This document shows, in pieces, positions 1 to 16,400 of a stretch of 64,000 nt of DNA. The position numbers and the translations under genes are program-made. The first letter of the stretch is position 1. Each line of letters starts with the position of its first letter. The stretch lies in assembly GCA_009760855.2 (NCBI GenBank), contig WPIO01000033.1:3885001-3949000 (forward strand), written 5' to 3'. Under the pieces are notes generated by a model that worked only from the letters and a program-made list of their open reading frames with translations, ran no database searches and was not told the DNA's origin. Origin of the DNA: Cristatella mucedo. Lineage: Eukaryota > Bryozoa > Phylactolaemata > Cristatellidae.

Positions 1-711
1 CATGCACCGCTAAATGAACACGAGTACGAAGTGTGGGTATACTATGCAAAACCTGAGAAAGTTACAACATTCACAACAGACAAGCTTAGCTGCACTAACT
101 GTAAGCATCCTTGAGCATCCAAGCAACTGTAAGCAACCTGCAAGCAGATCTGCCAGTAATTAGTTGCAGAAGCCTTGATGGGATGTCACTAATGCATTGC
201 CCAGTTTGCTGTGGCATTCTTATCTAAGCCAGTCCCATTTTAACTATGTTACCAAGCAGGACGTTGGCTAGCTTGACCTTTAAGCCGAGAACCGGTGGGG
301 CATCATAGATAGCAGATGTAGTCTTCTATTGTTCTTGCCCTAGTGACCTTGGTCAGCCTTAAAAGTCCTCGGTGGGCCGAAGAGGCCTTCTCTAGATGTG
401 CAGCAAATGTGAGTGTCTTCTGCAGTTCACATTTAAATGTTCTTGCCTAGACAAGCTGTTATTTTTCTGTCTCCGCCGTCTATTGAACACATTTTTCCAG
501 GTCAGCAGCACTTCAGCAACAAGTTCAGCACCATTCTACTTTTTAGTTAGCGGGCTGCATTGTTTGTACGTAGTGAGATATAAGATTGCCTCTGTATGCT
601 CGTTGTGTAATGGTTTTGAGATGTTGAGTACTCCTCATTTTTTGTTACTACTTAATGCTAGGCATTATATCTTATCTTATATTCAATAATTTCACTTATT
701 ATTGTTTTTAG

Positions 712-4487
<3,776 letters not shown>

Positions 4488-4740
4488 GATTTAAAATGAG
4501 CCGGAATTATCCTGTGATATGTTTGTTATCATGCGTTGCGTGCATGAGCTATGGACCTCTTTAATTGGCCGTGCCACCATGTCATCCCAGGTACTACTTT
4601 CGGCTACCGGCTGCCTTTACTGTGTCCGTTCCCTGGTCGTCGTGGCGGTGTGGCAGATTTAGCATGATGATATATTCCGCTGTTTTAAGCAATTTGAGTT
4701 GCAAACAGCTGTTTCAATAAAGACGTTGTCAAGGTGCACT
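4488..4740 (+). promoter_or_regulatory. USP7: USP7 3'UTR with poly(A) signal
   Basis: A canonical AATAAA lies at 4716-4721, about 230 bp after the stop, followed by a GT-rich stretch. This is the likely cleavage region. Inferred, not proven by transcripts. Confidence 0.6.
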
Positions 4741-4996
4741 GTACATTTCACGAGGCTCCAACTAGCCCGACCTTAATCCTGGCTTGGTTAATTCTTTTAA
4801 CTTTGTTTACTACTTAAGGATTAACTGTGCTGCGTGCCAGCTAGGTTCGGGAAAGTATGTTGCTTTTCTGCATCCTGCTGCGGCTTGGTGGGCATTTGTT
4901 CTATGAACATGAGTCTGCCCTTAATAAATGTATCTCCTCTCAGCCATCCTTTCGTGGCTGCAAATGTCTTGGTTTGGCTTGTGTAGTTTTTGTGTG

Positions 4997-5050
4997 GTTA
5001 CTGCTAATAATCATGTTGCTGCTCATAATCGTGTTGCTTCTAATAATCAT
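4997..5050 (+). repeat. 18-bp unit, three tandem copies
   Basis: Units begin at 4997, 5015 and 5033, each close to GTTGCTGCTAATAATCAT. Small local duplication in intergenic DNA after USP7. Confidence 0.7.
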
Positions 5051-5493
5051 GGGTGACTTGTGTGATTATTCAGCGTAACAGCAACAAATGTATTAGTTGT
5101 GTTGGACATTGGAGCTCTCGACATTGATTGCAACTGGTTTACTTTGGTGTAAGGTGCTGAATTCTAAAGAATTGACTCGTTACAGACACGAGCTCGTTTT
5201 TCACTTTTCTCTAGGCAATCGGCAGAAATGCATTTTATGTATAGCTTGACCTAGGAGACAAATTCTTAAAGCGGTTAAAAATTAATTGTAACTGGTATTT
5301 GTATTAACGATGCTAGTATATATGTTGTGGTGTGATAGAGTTGTTAGTTACTTTTTAGCTTTTAATTGCTTAGGTAATACGGTTTAAGGCTTGGGTTTTC
5401 CACCAAATTTGTAGCTGTGCTGCTTTACCGGCCAAGCTTTAGACTAGAAGCAACTTTCGATACAGTCTGGCAGCTGATTTTGTGGACTAGTGT

Positions 5494-5562
5494 AATGTAT
5501 CTTCGTCTGTAACTTCACAAAGTTTTGCGTGAGTGTTATGCAGGAGAGTTTTCTATAGCCCA
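5494..5562 (-). repeat. LINE-C 3' tail fragment
   Basis: The plus strand reads ATGTATCTTCGTCTGTAACTT, CACAAAGTTTTGCGTGAGTG, then GCAGGAGAGTTTT. This is the reverse complement of the LINE-C end (compare 42629-42700). Confidence 0.55.
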
Positions 5563-6734
5563 TTGAAAGATGTTATCAGTATTAGTATTTAAGTTCCTCC
5601 TGTGAAATGCACAAAACAGCACAACCAATGTAATACTGGTTGAAGACTTGGGATATGTTGTAAATGCAATAGAAAGCATGGAACAATGAAATAGTTCTAA
5701 CCTGAGCGAATCTGGCTAAACTTCCAAGTAGCTAAGTGGCGATTACTACAGCGTCGCCTAGGGCCCTAGAATGCTACCTGTATACAGTATGTGAATGATC
5801 GATGCTATATAGCCGGACCCCTTTTGAACCATAGGACTTGTGGGCCATACTACCTTTACCGGACTCAAGAAGCTAGGCGGTGGTCTCACAACTACTGATT
5901 TATATATAAAAACGAAGTTTGAGATTCGGCTCGGCGTTTAGCATTACCTATCGCTTGCTCCGGCCAACTTCCGAACTACTCATTAAGACGAATCTAACTC
6001 ACACTAATCAATCTCAAATACTCACGGGGCAATGTCAAGAACATACTTGCAAAATTGGTTCTACAATGGAATATTTGTTAAGGGTTCCTTCAATAAACAC
6101 AAATGTAGAAATGGGATCGGAAGTTCTGACGACTTCCTCATAAAAATACTGATAATGCACATGCACACCATGTCTTACCCAGATTTAAACCGGAAGCAAC
6201 ATAATCTAATCTACTCAAACTTTACCGATATCTGCATCAAATGTGTCTTGTATCCCAACTTGTTGAACCTTAGTAGAATACATTCGTGAAGCTTGTTGGT
6301 ATGCAATCTTGTGGCCTTAATACAGCTTCATTTTCAGTGTAGCTCGATGCATTGTGCATTCCATTACTCGGCTAATACTTCACGTGCCTTGAGGGGAATT
6401 TTAAATGCAAAGTCAGCTCTGCTTGTTTGACATTTTTCTAGAAAAATTTCTGATTTCAATCGGATAAGTTTGCTATCCATGTTAAAGTTTCCAGAAAGTT
6501 ATGCTCCAGGACTTTGTATTATATATAAAGCCAAACTTGTTCACTGAGCGGTGCTAACAACCTCGAGGCATCTGCTGAGCGTGACATAGCCTAGCACTTC
6601 ATTAAATGGACCACCAGCTGGTGGGCGAGTGTCCGTTGTTAGCCCACCTTCTTCCTGATAGTTAATGCTTTCGCCAACATTTGGTTATTGGCAGCCGCGA
6701 GTAGGTGGGCCGAATGTTGTAAGTCGTAATGACG

Positions 6735-7105
6735 AATAGTGACCTATTTAAACTTGTTGAACCTTTATAGTGCACCCTCACTGCATCTGGCCGACTTTTC
6801 TTCGCTCTTCTCAATAGATGGTTCTGCTAAATTCATCTCTAAATTTGTCTCTAAGGCTAAGAAGACAACTGATTCAGTTGATCTCGTCTCAATAGTCCTC
6901 CTTAAACCTGTTGCTGTCCACCAAAACAAACATTGTAAATGTGTCCCTGGCTATCTTAAAAGTCCTTACTTCTCTGAAAACACGGGTAGTCTGGCCACTC
7001 ATGAAGAAGCTGACCGTAGATCATGAGAATCTAAATAACTTTCGTACAGTCTCCCTTCTGCCGTGTGCATTTCATCATTCGTGTGCAAAAACATTTAATG
7101 AGTGT
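6735..7105 (+). mobile_element. LINE reverse-transcriptase fragment (N-terminal part)
   Basis: Frame-shifted reading gives VSLAILKVLTSLKTRVVWPL then HENLNNFRTVSLLP. These match the pre-motif-A region of non-LTR RTs (S..G..P...K.A.V.PLLKK, then LNNFRPVS). Several frame changes and no catalytic core make it a relic. Confidence 0.6.
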
Positions 7106-7109
7106 TAAC

Positions 7110-8060
7110 CAAGAGATATATCGAGAACCGCAATCCACTCTAAGTGAGCGAAAATTGACCGGAAATCGAAGGGTTGATGCTCAATTTTCTTGCGAATGTA
7201 TCTGCAAGCCGAATGTTACAATTTACCGCCTACCTTTCTTCCCATTTCGCTTCGTGTTCTCGTGCAAATGGCCAGCAAAGACGCTGGTCACTATCCATTA
7301 GCCGAAGTCCGACCTAATCTACCCCAAATCCACAAGAAATCGGCTGTACGAAGCCTCAACTTAGGTTGAATATGACATGACTGACGCCATCGTTCAAGGA
7401 TGCCATCGAAATTTCGGGCCATTACCCGCTCGCATTCTTATGCAATGGCTCGTGTAGTGGCTGCAGTGGCTCGGGCCAATACTTTAAATCCACCGCGATG
7501 CGAAAGAAATCCTATGCGAAAGCTTCATTTTAGATTGCATGTTCAAGTACACTCTGTAAAAAGTGTACTTGTCAAATCTTCTCGAAATTGGGCACTGGCG
7601 TTCTCTTTAAATGCACTGTAATTGACTGCAGCGGCCCAGGCCAGTACCGATGTCCGTACAATCTGTAAAATGCCCAGAAATAAGTTTGGCAATGCTCCAA
7701 TTTTTATTGCACATTAAACCACACTATGCTAAGCATCCACCCACATAAATTCGAGCCATTTTTTGCACGACCTCTGGCAATGCACTGTAACGCCTAAATG
7801 GCCTGTGCCAGTACTGCAATCCCCTCTAATCCACAGCAAATCTACCTGAAAAAGCTCCAATTTAGATTGGATACAAATAATACTGAACTTAGTTTAAATT
7901 GTATCCACAAAATTTAGTGCCGTTGGGCACACGGGCTTTCAGAAAATGCACTGGAATTGACTACAGTGCCCCCCCCCCCGGGGGGGGGGGGGAGGAATGC
8001 CGCAATTAACTACAATCCACCACAAAATGCCCAGAATTGAATTATCAATGCTGCCATTTG
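7110..8060 (+). repeat. Degenerate ~180-bp satellite array, locus 1
   Basis: Motifs recur at roughly 160-200 bp: a CGCAATCCACC-like box, GAAGCTCCAATTT, TTCTCATGCAATGCACTG and CAGTGGCCCGGGCCAATAC. Clear instances of the last lie near 7461, 7630, 7797 and 7960. The units are strongly diverged. The same family forms locus 2 at 57545-59110. Confidence 0.65.
7969..7992. repeat. C11-G13 palindromic homopolymer block
   Basis: Eleven C (7969-7979) are followed directly by thirteen G (7980-7992). It replaces the GGCCCGGGCC core found at the same place in sister satellite units. Confidence 0.85.
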
Positions 8061-8289
8061 GAAGACATAATGCATTGCTATTTAGTCAGTTACTGTCAGT
8101 CAATGAATTGCCAGTGGGTGCGATTGACGTAGAAGAATGTTCCCTCGTCGTTCCAATTAATCAGTGTGGATTGCTCTACATTATTCCCCCACTGGGTTGA
8201 AATTATGTAGGTGAACAGCCAATTTTTCTACGCTGTACACCAATAATTTGATTCTCTCTCGAATATATCTCTATTGCTGTTCGCATAAC

Positions 8290-8366
8290 TTTGTGTGCAT
8301 CTGCTGTTGCAGCTGTTGTAATTAGCGAAGCGTCCAGCCACTAATGTATGCCCCACCTGCAGCAGG
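8290..8366 (+). mobile_element. Partial LTR, inverted relative to its neighbour
   Basis: Plus-strand GCTGTTGTAATTAGCGAAGCG, ACTAATGTATGCC and CACCTG match the start of the minus-strand LTR at 8396-8673 read in its own direction (GTTATTAGCGAAGCG, ACTAATGTACATGCC, CACCTG). Only the first ~75 bp of the LTR are present. Confidence 0.55.
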
Positions 8367-8395
8367 TTGTTGGGCAGTTGACTCAGCACAACATC

Positions 8396-8673
8396 TGTTG
8401 TATAACAGTGACTCCGGCGGCGGCTGTTCTAGTGGGTCTTGCGGAGACACAGCGGGCGAACGTGCACGGTAAACGAGACTCGTCTTTATTACTCTCAACG
8501 GGCGCATATATGAGAGCCCGATCAATCGCAGCCGACGACACGAAATATAACATGCATTAGTGGCATGACGCGCGCTGCGACAATGGCCTTACTATTGGCC
8601 ACAGGTGAGGCATGTACATTAGTATTAGGCGCTTCGCTAATAACAACAGCAGAAGCCGCAGGCACCCACAACA
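8396..8673 (-). mobile_element. LTR of an LTR retrotransposon (solo or 3' LTR)
   Basis: The 278-bp unit has matching ends TGTTGT...ACAACA. Read on the minus strand it has a CATATATG element, an AATAAA shortly downstream and a TG-CA boundary, like a U3-R-U5 arrangement. Just before its 5' end (minus strand) is AAAGGGCGGACA, a plausible polypurine tract, which suggests a 3' LTR with very little internal sequence left. TGTTG starts are common in Ty1/copia elements, but clade assignment is a guess. I see no clear target-site duplication. Confidence 0.5.
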
Positions 8674-10586
8674 TGTCCGCCCTTTGGTAGAGGGGGTGTT
8701 GCCCGCCGAAGCTGTATTTCCTCTTCTACCGCGAGTCTGCCAGCTCGCATCTGTGTACGAGTAAGATAAAACTGAGAGCGTCTTTCCCGCTTACGTCTGC
8801 CGTGTGCCTCCGTGAGACTCCACAGGAACTGTCACTTCTGGAGCCTCAGTAACACTTCAATAACTGTCAACATTGACTTCCTGTACATGGCAACACTGCG
8901 GAAAGGTGAAGTGCCCAATTCTGACGACCGTGTCCGAAACTAGCGCTTTCTGATGACACTTAGGCAAAGCAATTGTTTGCTACATCTTATTAGGTTAGCC
9001 ACGCCAGCACCAGTTATTCGTGACTTTTTTAAGTATGTCCTAGGGAGAATTTTTCCGATATTTATAAATAGTCTAATAAGAATTCTGTCCCCAATTTGAT
9101 ACGTGGCCACTATGAAACAGCTTGCCATTTATAGCTTGGAGAAGCCTCTTGAGAAAATTGATATTGAAAGCCGAAGAACCAGGGAAATTTCAACAATTAA
9201 CAATATACGCCCTCGATCCTTAAAGTACTAGATTGAACTGCAACCCAAAGGTTAACGTTCGCTGCGAGAAAGATAAAGTAAGTAAAGCAAAATTAGCAGC
9301 TGGGTGACAAGATTCATTTATATATCGGCCGAAGAGCCTCAGAAAACAGCTCGCAGCTGGCAATAAAGAGTTATGTGATGACATCCTCGTGAGATGACCT
9401 GAGCCGTGAAGTGTAAGATCGTTACCTTTGGTTCTTCACCCCTGCGCTAAGGTACTTGGCTTCCAAAGAAGGATAGTCGGAGCATTCGGAATCATTAAAT
9501 GTGACTGCAACCTCTTAATACAGCTTAAACTGCAACCAACGCAATAGATAATAAAAGTTGTTCTGTGTATTCTTTACGAAATTCCTCGTTGTTAAATTGT
9601 TGTGTATATTTGCGGCGAATACCGGTTCTTCTTCATCATTGATCCTGTCCATGTTGTCTGCCACATAATGGGCTTGATCATCGTATTTGAGCCACCTAAT
9701 AACTCACATTTTTTTTATCGTATGCATTCTATTTGTTGCAATATGATCTGCCAACATAAACTAAGGAATTATTTTGACAACCCTCATTAGTCAATCTTCG
9801 TGATTACTCGGTTAGTCGGACTCGATTCACTTTCTGTTTGTTCTCCTCACGATATTCATGACGTGAGAGCTCGCTTCTCCAGCACAAAATAACGAGTGCT
9901 TATTAATTTCACCTAATATAAAGGCTGTGACTCAAAATTGTCGGAATTTGTGCGTCGGAATTCATGATAAGATTGAGCGAGATCTCGGGCATACGCAAAG
10001 CGATTGGGTGATACAAGCTTAACTGCTAACGGATATTAAAACAAGCCATTCAACGTCGGAGCACGGATTCGCAGCAGCGTGTGTGTCTGTGTATCTGAAG
10101 CGTGTCTGGCCGCCGATCACCATAAGGCGATTACACAATCTCGTAGAAAGAATCTGCTACGATCGCAGCAAATCCATTCGTCAGGAATGCTGAACAAGTT
10201 AATAGGAATTAGGAATACGGACCTTTGTAAAAAAAAAAAAAAAACTGCATGCATCCACTTCGGTGTGGGCCATCTGATATTACCAAAACTAGATTTCCTA
10301 CCTTGTCACTCCGCTGTCAAAATTGCACACACATATTACCATTTGGAGAAGGAAGAGCGCCAGCTCCGTAACATTACCTGATAACTAATAGTTATCCAAA
10401 ATATGTGTCTCCCTCTTAAACCATGGCTAGCAGTTGCAGCAGTCGACCTCTTCTTTTTTGGGCAATTTATATCTATCCTAGCCTTATAGGAAATTGGTCG
10501 CCCATCCTTAAAAGCAAAGAGCCAGGGCGATGTGGTTAACGCTATTAATCTCTGTCACCCAGTTCTACTGCCCGTGCTGAGGTATC
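8674..10586. other. Intergenic, no gene recognised
   Basis: No ORF with family resemblance and no repeat of the local families were seen, apart from an A14 run near 10230. This stretch should contain the promoter and any 5'UTR exons of the BAIAP2-like gene. No TATA box can be assigned with confidence. Confidence 0.4.
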
Positions 10587-10643
10587 ATGGAGGCTGGTGA
10601 GCGACGCGAACGGGCATACAGGGCCACCCTAGACGTGTACAAG
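10587..10643 (+). CDS. BAIAP2: BAIAP2-like exon 1 (start codon)
   Basis: ATG at 10587 opens MEAGERRERAYRATLDVYK; an in-frame TGA at 10578-10580 supports this start. Donor GTAGGC starts at 10644. It matches the first helix of the IMD. Confidence 0.85.
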
Positions 10644-13408
10644 GTAGGCAAAATCTCACACTAGCTCTTCCCGTCAGTCCCTCCTGTGTGCGACTTGTCC
10701 TCTTGTCCGCTTCGCCTGCTCGTGCGTACAAGCGCAGCCTTTGTAGAGCACGGCGGTCAAAGCCGCTGAAGCTCAGCCTAACACCAGCTGCTACAGGCTG
10801 ACTTCAATTTACCTGTATTTCTGGCTCAGAGTTTGCAGGTAGACTACAACGTCGCAGTGAGAAATGTTTGGACCACGGGAAAGGCATTGCATAAAGCCCT
10901 GGAAGGTAAGGGAGACATTTGGGAAAACGTCAGTGCTCGCCTGGCGGCCAACATCACTGGAGTGCCAACTTGCTTTACATTTTAACTTCCACGTCCATCT
11001 AAAGAATAGCGGCGTTCAGTGGGTAGATCAATCGGCGTTTCTTATTGGCATGCTGCCCAGGGGCTGCTACCGTAGTAATAACAATAATATATTCGCATAG
11101 CTCCCTTTGAGAACTTAATAATGTCTTTTAGGTTTTTTGCATAAGGCATACTACATGATTATTCTGCGAATGGATGCTATGAGAGTCAGCCATTTGGACG
11201 TCTAGGAGAGGGGAGAGAGAGAGAGAGACGAGAGGTAACGAGCCTTAGTCGGACGTTCTTCGAATCCGCACCGACCGCATGCCTCGTGTAAGAATCTCGA
11301 CCGCTTTATGACTACTCCCCGACATCGCTGGCACTCGGAAAATGCAGCCTTATCCATATTCCTGCGATTTTAGTGAACGTACAGAAGAATGGTGCTAATG
11401 TTGGCGAGTGAGGAGTGGCTGGGGAGGTGCTGTAGGTCGGTGGGCTGCTTAATTCTTAATTCTCACCACTTCACTTACGTTGCCTGAAAGCACTCTACAC
11501 TGGGAATCTGGCTAATCTGTGCTATGATGTCACCGGCATAATTTTTCAGGAGTGTCAGCTCTTGCAAAGAAACACAATGACGCCATAGCAGCACTGGCTC
11601 ACACAGCAATCCAGTCCTCGGGAGGAGTGAGAGAGATTGGTAAGCCGATGCAAGTGAATTTGGTGTTCTTTTATCTGAAAGTTTGTTCTTTCATTTTTAT
11701 GCGTACTGTGAGTAAAGCCATTCAATCGTTTTACGGTGTAGAGCTTCGTGGAGGTTTTAATTTTTTTGACCTTATAGCATAATCAATTACTGTGTACATG
11801 CGAGCATATCTGCATGGATGCGTTTAATACAAAACCTCATATAATATAACATAAGGCCTTATATAATAACTAGTTTAATCTCATTCATTTCTTTTTGCAG
11901 TGCAGTAATGGTACTGAGTGGATGTCTCGAAAATTTTGAGCAGTTGATATCGACAAAAACTTATACGTGCTGAGAAGTTAGCAGTAATATCTAGCAAATA
12001 GTAACAGTATTGCGATTATGAGTAAGCGTCATACTAGTGTAAACTTCTGTAACTCACTGCTTGCTGGTTTTACCGGCCTGTGCTATCAGGCGCTTACAGC
12101 TGGTGCAAAACTCTACAGCTAGGCATATCTGTCGTAAGCGTCGCAGTTGCCACATTGCACCACTTCTAGCAGACCTGCACTGGCTCCCAGTCAAGCAACG
12201 TATCGACTTCAAGGTTTTGTCACTCACTTCCAGGTCCCTTCATTCTTTGACTTCAGCTTACCTATCAGATCTACTCCCCCACCAGGCTAAGCATCGTACC
12301 AACCGCTTTTCGGAATCTAACTGTTTACCCATATCTCTTACGAATCTCAAATCCTTCGAAGACCATACCTTTAGTTCGTAAACTCCCAAAGCCTGGAACT
12401 CACTCCCGACCTGCGTCACGACATCTCCTGAATTGTGTACATTTAAAAGGAAACTAAAAACGCGTCTATTTGTGACAGCTTTTAGTGGGTCCCTGTTATT
12501 CGTCCTTTATGTGCTTATGCCACTGTTGCATGCTGCCATGAACCACACTTGCATGCTGACCCTGTGTATGTCACCCCTAACCATGTTAGTTTTGTTTATT
12601 GAGCATGCTACCACTAATCATTCGATCGCGCTTCATTTGCAGCAACTGTGAAGTGCCTAGAAAGAGAATGAGTTTTCTGGTGGCGCTATTCCAAGTGTAT
12701 TATTAGTATTATATAGCTTCATACTGCCCGATGATCTCTGCATGCAGAATTGTAGCACAGCTCTGGCCTGGCTCAATTTTAGGGCGCACAAGAATTGCTC
12801 AGCAGGAAACATCTCTGTCCTAGAGCATTGAGCCACAGGACGCACCCTTCGTAGTAGGATCGTGAGGCGATTGATATCGGCAGCTGGCCTGTCAACCCTA
12901 TAGTCCCGGCTAGCAATTTAAGAATAGGGCAACGCTTGCCCAAGGTCGCTCTCGCCGCCAGCCGTCCTAGAGCTGCTGGACGGGTTTCCGTGAGAACGAG
13001 AAAAGTAGCTGAAAAGCACATGCCTCCTCTAGGACGTAGTGGTCATCATAGACGGTTCCCGTGAGAACGAGAGAGGTGGCCGAAGAGCACCTGCGTTCTC
13101 GAGCTGCGAGCAAGAGGACGCAGTGGTCGTAGTAGGATCATGACGCGATTGATATCGGCTGGCTTGTAAACCCGATTGTCCCGGCTAGCTACACAATGGT
13201 AAGGCGCCGCTCTCTCGGGGCTCCTTCTTCGTCTTCGGCTCAGTTTCGGCGCCGTCGTCGGTAGTTGCCGGACTCTTTACTCTGAAAAAAGAGGGAGGAG
13301 GGCGGGCTGTTCGCCAGTGATTGAGGAACAGGACGAGATAGCGCCAGGGTGACGCCGGTGGACGCCGCTGAATACGGTCGTACAGCGCCCGAGCCCGCAT
13401 TTTGTGTG

Positions 13409-13476
<68 letters not shown>

Positions 13477-16400
13477 GTGTGCACGCGCGTGGTCTCGACA
13501 TAAGGATCGGCCGATGCGAACTAGAAGTGTGAGATATTCCGGTCGTTCGGGCTTCTCTGTCTCCTCTAGAGACGTAGTAGTCCTCAAGTCGTAAAGCACG
13601 CGTGGCTCGCTTTTCGCGCTTGTGTTCTGTTCGTGTTCGCCGTCCCGGCCCATAGGGATTTGCCGATGCGAACGAGAAGTAATTCGGTGAGGTGTGTGAG
13701 ATAATCCGGTTGTTTGGGCTCCTCCGTCTTATTTGGGTTGCTACCCACAGTAGACGTAGGTAGCCTAAGTGCGCATATGTATTCCCTCCGCAAGAGTGCT
13801 TGTGCTGTTGAGAGCCTGCGAGAGGAGTGTTGAGGGTGAAACTGAGAGCTAGACGCGCAGCGACGTTGTGCGCTTGCGAATGAAGCTCAGTAAAATTCCC
13901 TATTCGTGCCTCTCGCTTTCCAATTCACGCCACGAACTCACGACCCCCTTAGTAAAGGTAGATAAGTAGGTCAGCGCCAGAAGCACTCGTTTCTCGGCGG
14001 CCTGCTTATCGTGCGTAGACGCGCACCGAACCGCGTCAGGCGCTAGGTTTCGCCGCTCGGTAAGCGGCAGGTTACGCCTACTCCGCCTTCGAGCCTTCGG
14101 CGGCATAACAAAATGGAGGTGTGGTTCAGGCTATCAAAGGTGCATACATTTTTCTGTCGGACTTAGCGTGAGTTAGTAGCTTGGAGCATTACATATTAGG
14201 CACAGGTGGGAGTGCACTCGTAAGCGAGATCCAGGTTTTAAGTCTGTTGCTGCAGTATTGCAGCTACGTACATGATGCCCAATTGACGAATCCTCTACGA
14301 GCTTCCAGCCTGGGCTGTTTTTTCGCAATGGGAGTGAATGCCAGCCAAGTTATCCACCTGGCATTATTACAGGACTTTTCCCGGCCGATGCAGAAGAGCC
14401 ATGCAGTGTGAGGTGCCTTATAACAGGATGCAGCAATTTCCTAATTCGGCTGGCTACCTAGGTACATGTAGCGCTGGTCCAATGCTCGAGTGAGAAGCTT
14501 AAGATTCGCGCGCACTGTTGTGAAGGAACACGACTCTGTAGCCTGCGAGCACTGGGCGGAGACCGCACGAGGGCTCAGACTGCCTAAGCAGCCGCAAGCT
14601 CATGAGTGGTGGAGGGCCGACGGTTACGCGACAGATGACTCCGTAGTCCTGCCCAAATCCATGCATTGGCTGCATCTGCGGGGGACATCCATCTACCACA
14701 TACTGCAGCCGGCTGTCGGGCGGGTTCGGAAAGAATAATGGCTCGACAGTGCAAAAACAACGCTTGCATGGAATGTAAGGGCTTCCGAAGGAGTACGAGA
14801 GGGAGGGAGAGCTAGACCCTTGCACGCCGGTAGCCGTCTAGAGTGTGTAGACTGAGCTTGGCCGGCATGGTTCGGAGAATAAAGTGCTCGGTGTTGGAGC
14901 CAGCAGGCTTGTTGCTCGGTCGAGCTACCCAGCCCGACGACAGGTCGTGCGGAGGACCGTCACAACTCAGCAACGATTCGTGGGTGCCAACCAATCCAAC
15001 TGTCGATCATGGTCGAACCACGAAGTGACGAAGCGGTCGCTTATTTCTATGTGCATCGAACAAGCGGCAATACCAGTATGAGTGGCTGGAGCCAGCGTCC
15101 TCATTGAGACGCCGGGTGCCTGGAGGCTGGAGCCCCAAAGCACTGACCGGTCACAGCCTACAAAGCCTACTCTTTGAGGAGCCATCTCACTACATAATCT
15201 CACTTGGTCCCACTTATGTCACTTGTCGTAAGTCACGTCTCAAATGTCACCACTTGTCACCTCTCACAAGTCTCACTTTTTACCGCCTCCCTCAGTGCCT
15301 ACCTCTTTTAAAATATCAGCACTAATTAGAATGACCTGCAACTGTGATGCCTGTTCACTATACTATTGCTCGTTAAGTGCGATTCTTTAACGCTTCCTGT
15401 CTGCGTTTGAGCAAGATTGCTGAACTTTTGTTTTTAATCTTTGCTCGTTAATTTGATTAGTCAGTTCGACGCTGAAAGCAAGTTCGGTCTGACGCGTATG
15501 CTTTAACACGTCACATATGAGGTAGACCAGGTAAGAAAAACCGTCTGTGATCGCCGTGACTTTGGCTATTCAAAAATGTGAGGTGTCTTAGCCTTTAAAC
15601 AAGCATGTTCTGCCTATGGTGGCAACAAGTTATCGAGTGTCCATCATCCACACAAGCAACCCCATACGCATGTACTCAGCCTTTTCCAGGCTTCATTCAG
15701 CTGTGCACAGCGTCACTTCCTCCTAATTTAGCCACCTTCTAATTTCCCTCTACGTTTCATCCGCAAGCACCTCCAGCTTACTCATGTCAACTTATCATTT
15801 TTTGTCATGCATTTCTAGCGGGGAACGAGCCTCTTTCTACCTTAAACCTTTTTCTATCTCTCCTCTCCCCCACCTCTCTGTCTCTCTTTGAGGTGGGCAT
15901 GGTGTTTGTGCTACATATTTACCTGCAGTAAATACAGTCCAAATACTATTAATTCTGTCACAAACAACTATTTTGCTGAGAGAGAGCGATGTCTCATTAA
16001 TAGTGCCTACTGAATGAATGTACAAGAAGATGCAGCGACCGCCAAAAATCATTACTGAGTTTAAGAAAAGAATATTTATGGCTTTATGACAAGGTTAACG
16101 GCATGATCCTCTAAGCGATGGATCCTGAAATAGATTTAAAGCTCGCCCGATGTCAAGGCAACCCGAGTTAGGTTGGGCCTGTCGTCAGCATTCAAATTGA
16201 CATTCCCCGTAGTTATGACAAGACAGTTCATTAAAGCCCAAAATTTTTCCAGGAAAAGCTCTTGCCTAAATGAAGGAATAGTTAATCACATCAGTTGTTA
16301 GGGAAATTTTTTGGCTTGTAAAGAATGATTAATACCCACATCATAGACGCTTTTACCTAGCCCAGCCAGCCCACAGTTTTGCACATAATTCAATTATTTT

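Noticed and set aside
1-110. LNEHEYEVWVYYAKPEK frame at the left edge, faintly like a USP7 segment
   Set aside because: The similar USP7 segment (NEDEYEV in mammals) is already encoded at 2306-2405; order and splice sites do not fit.
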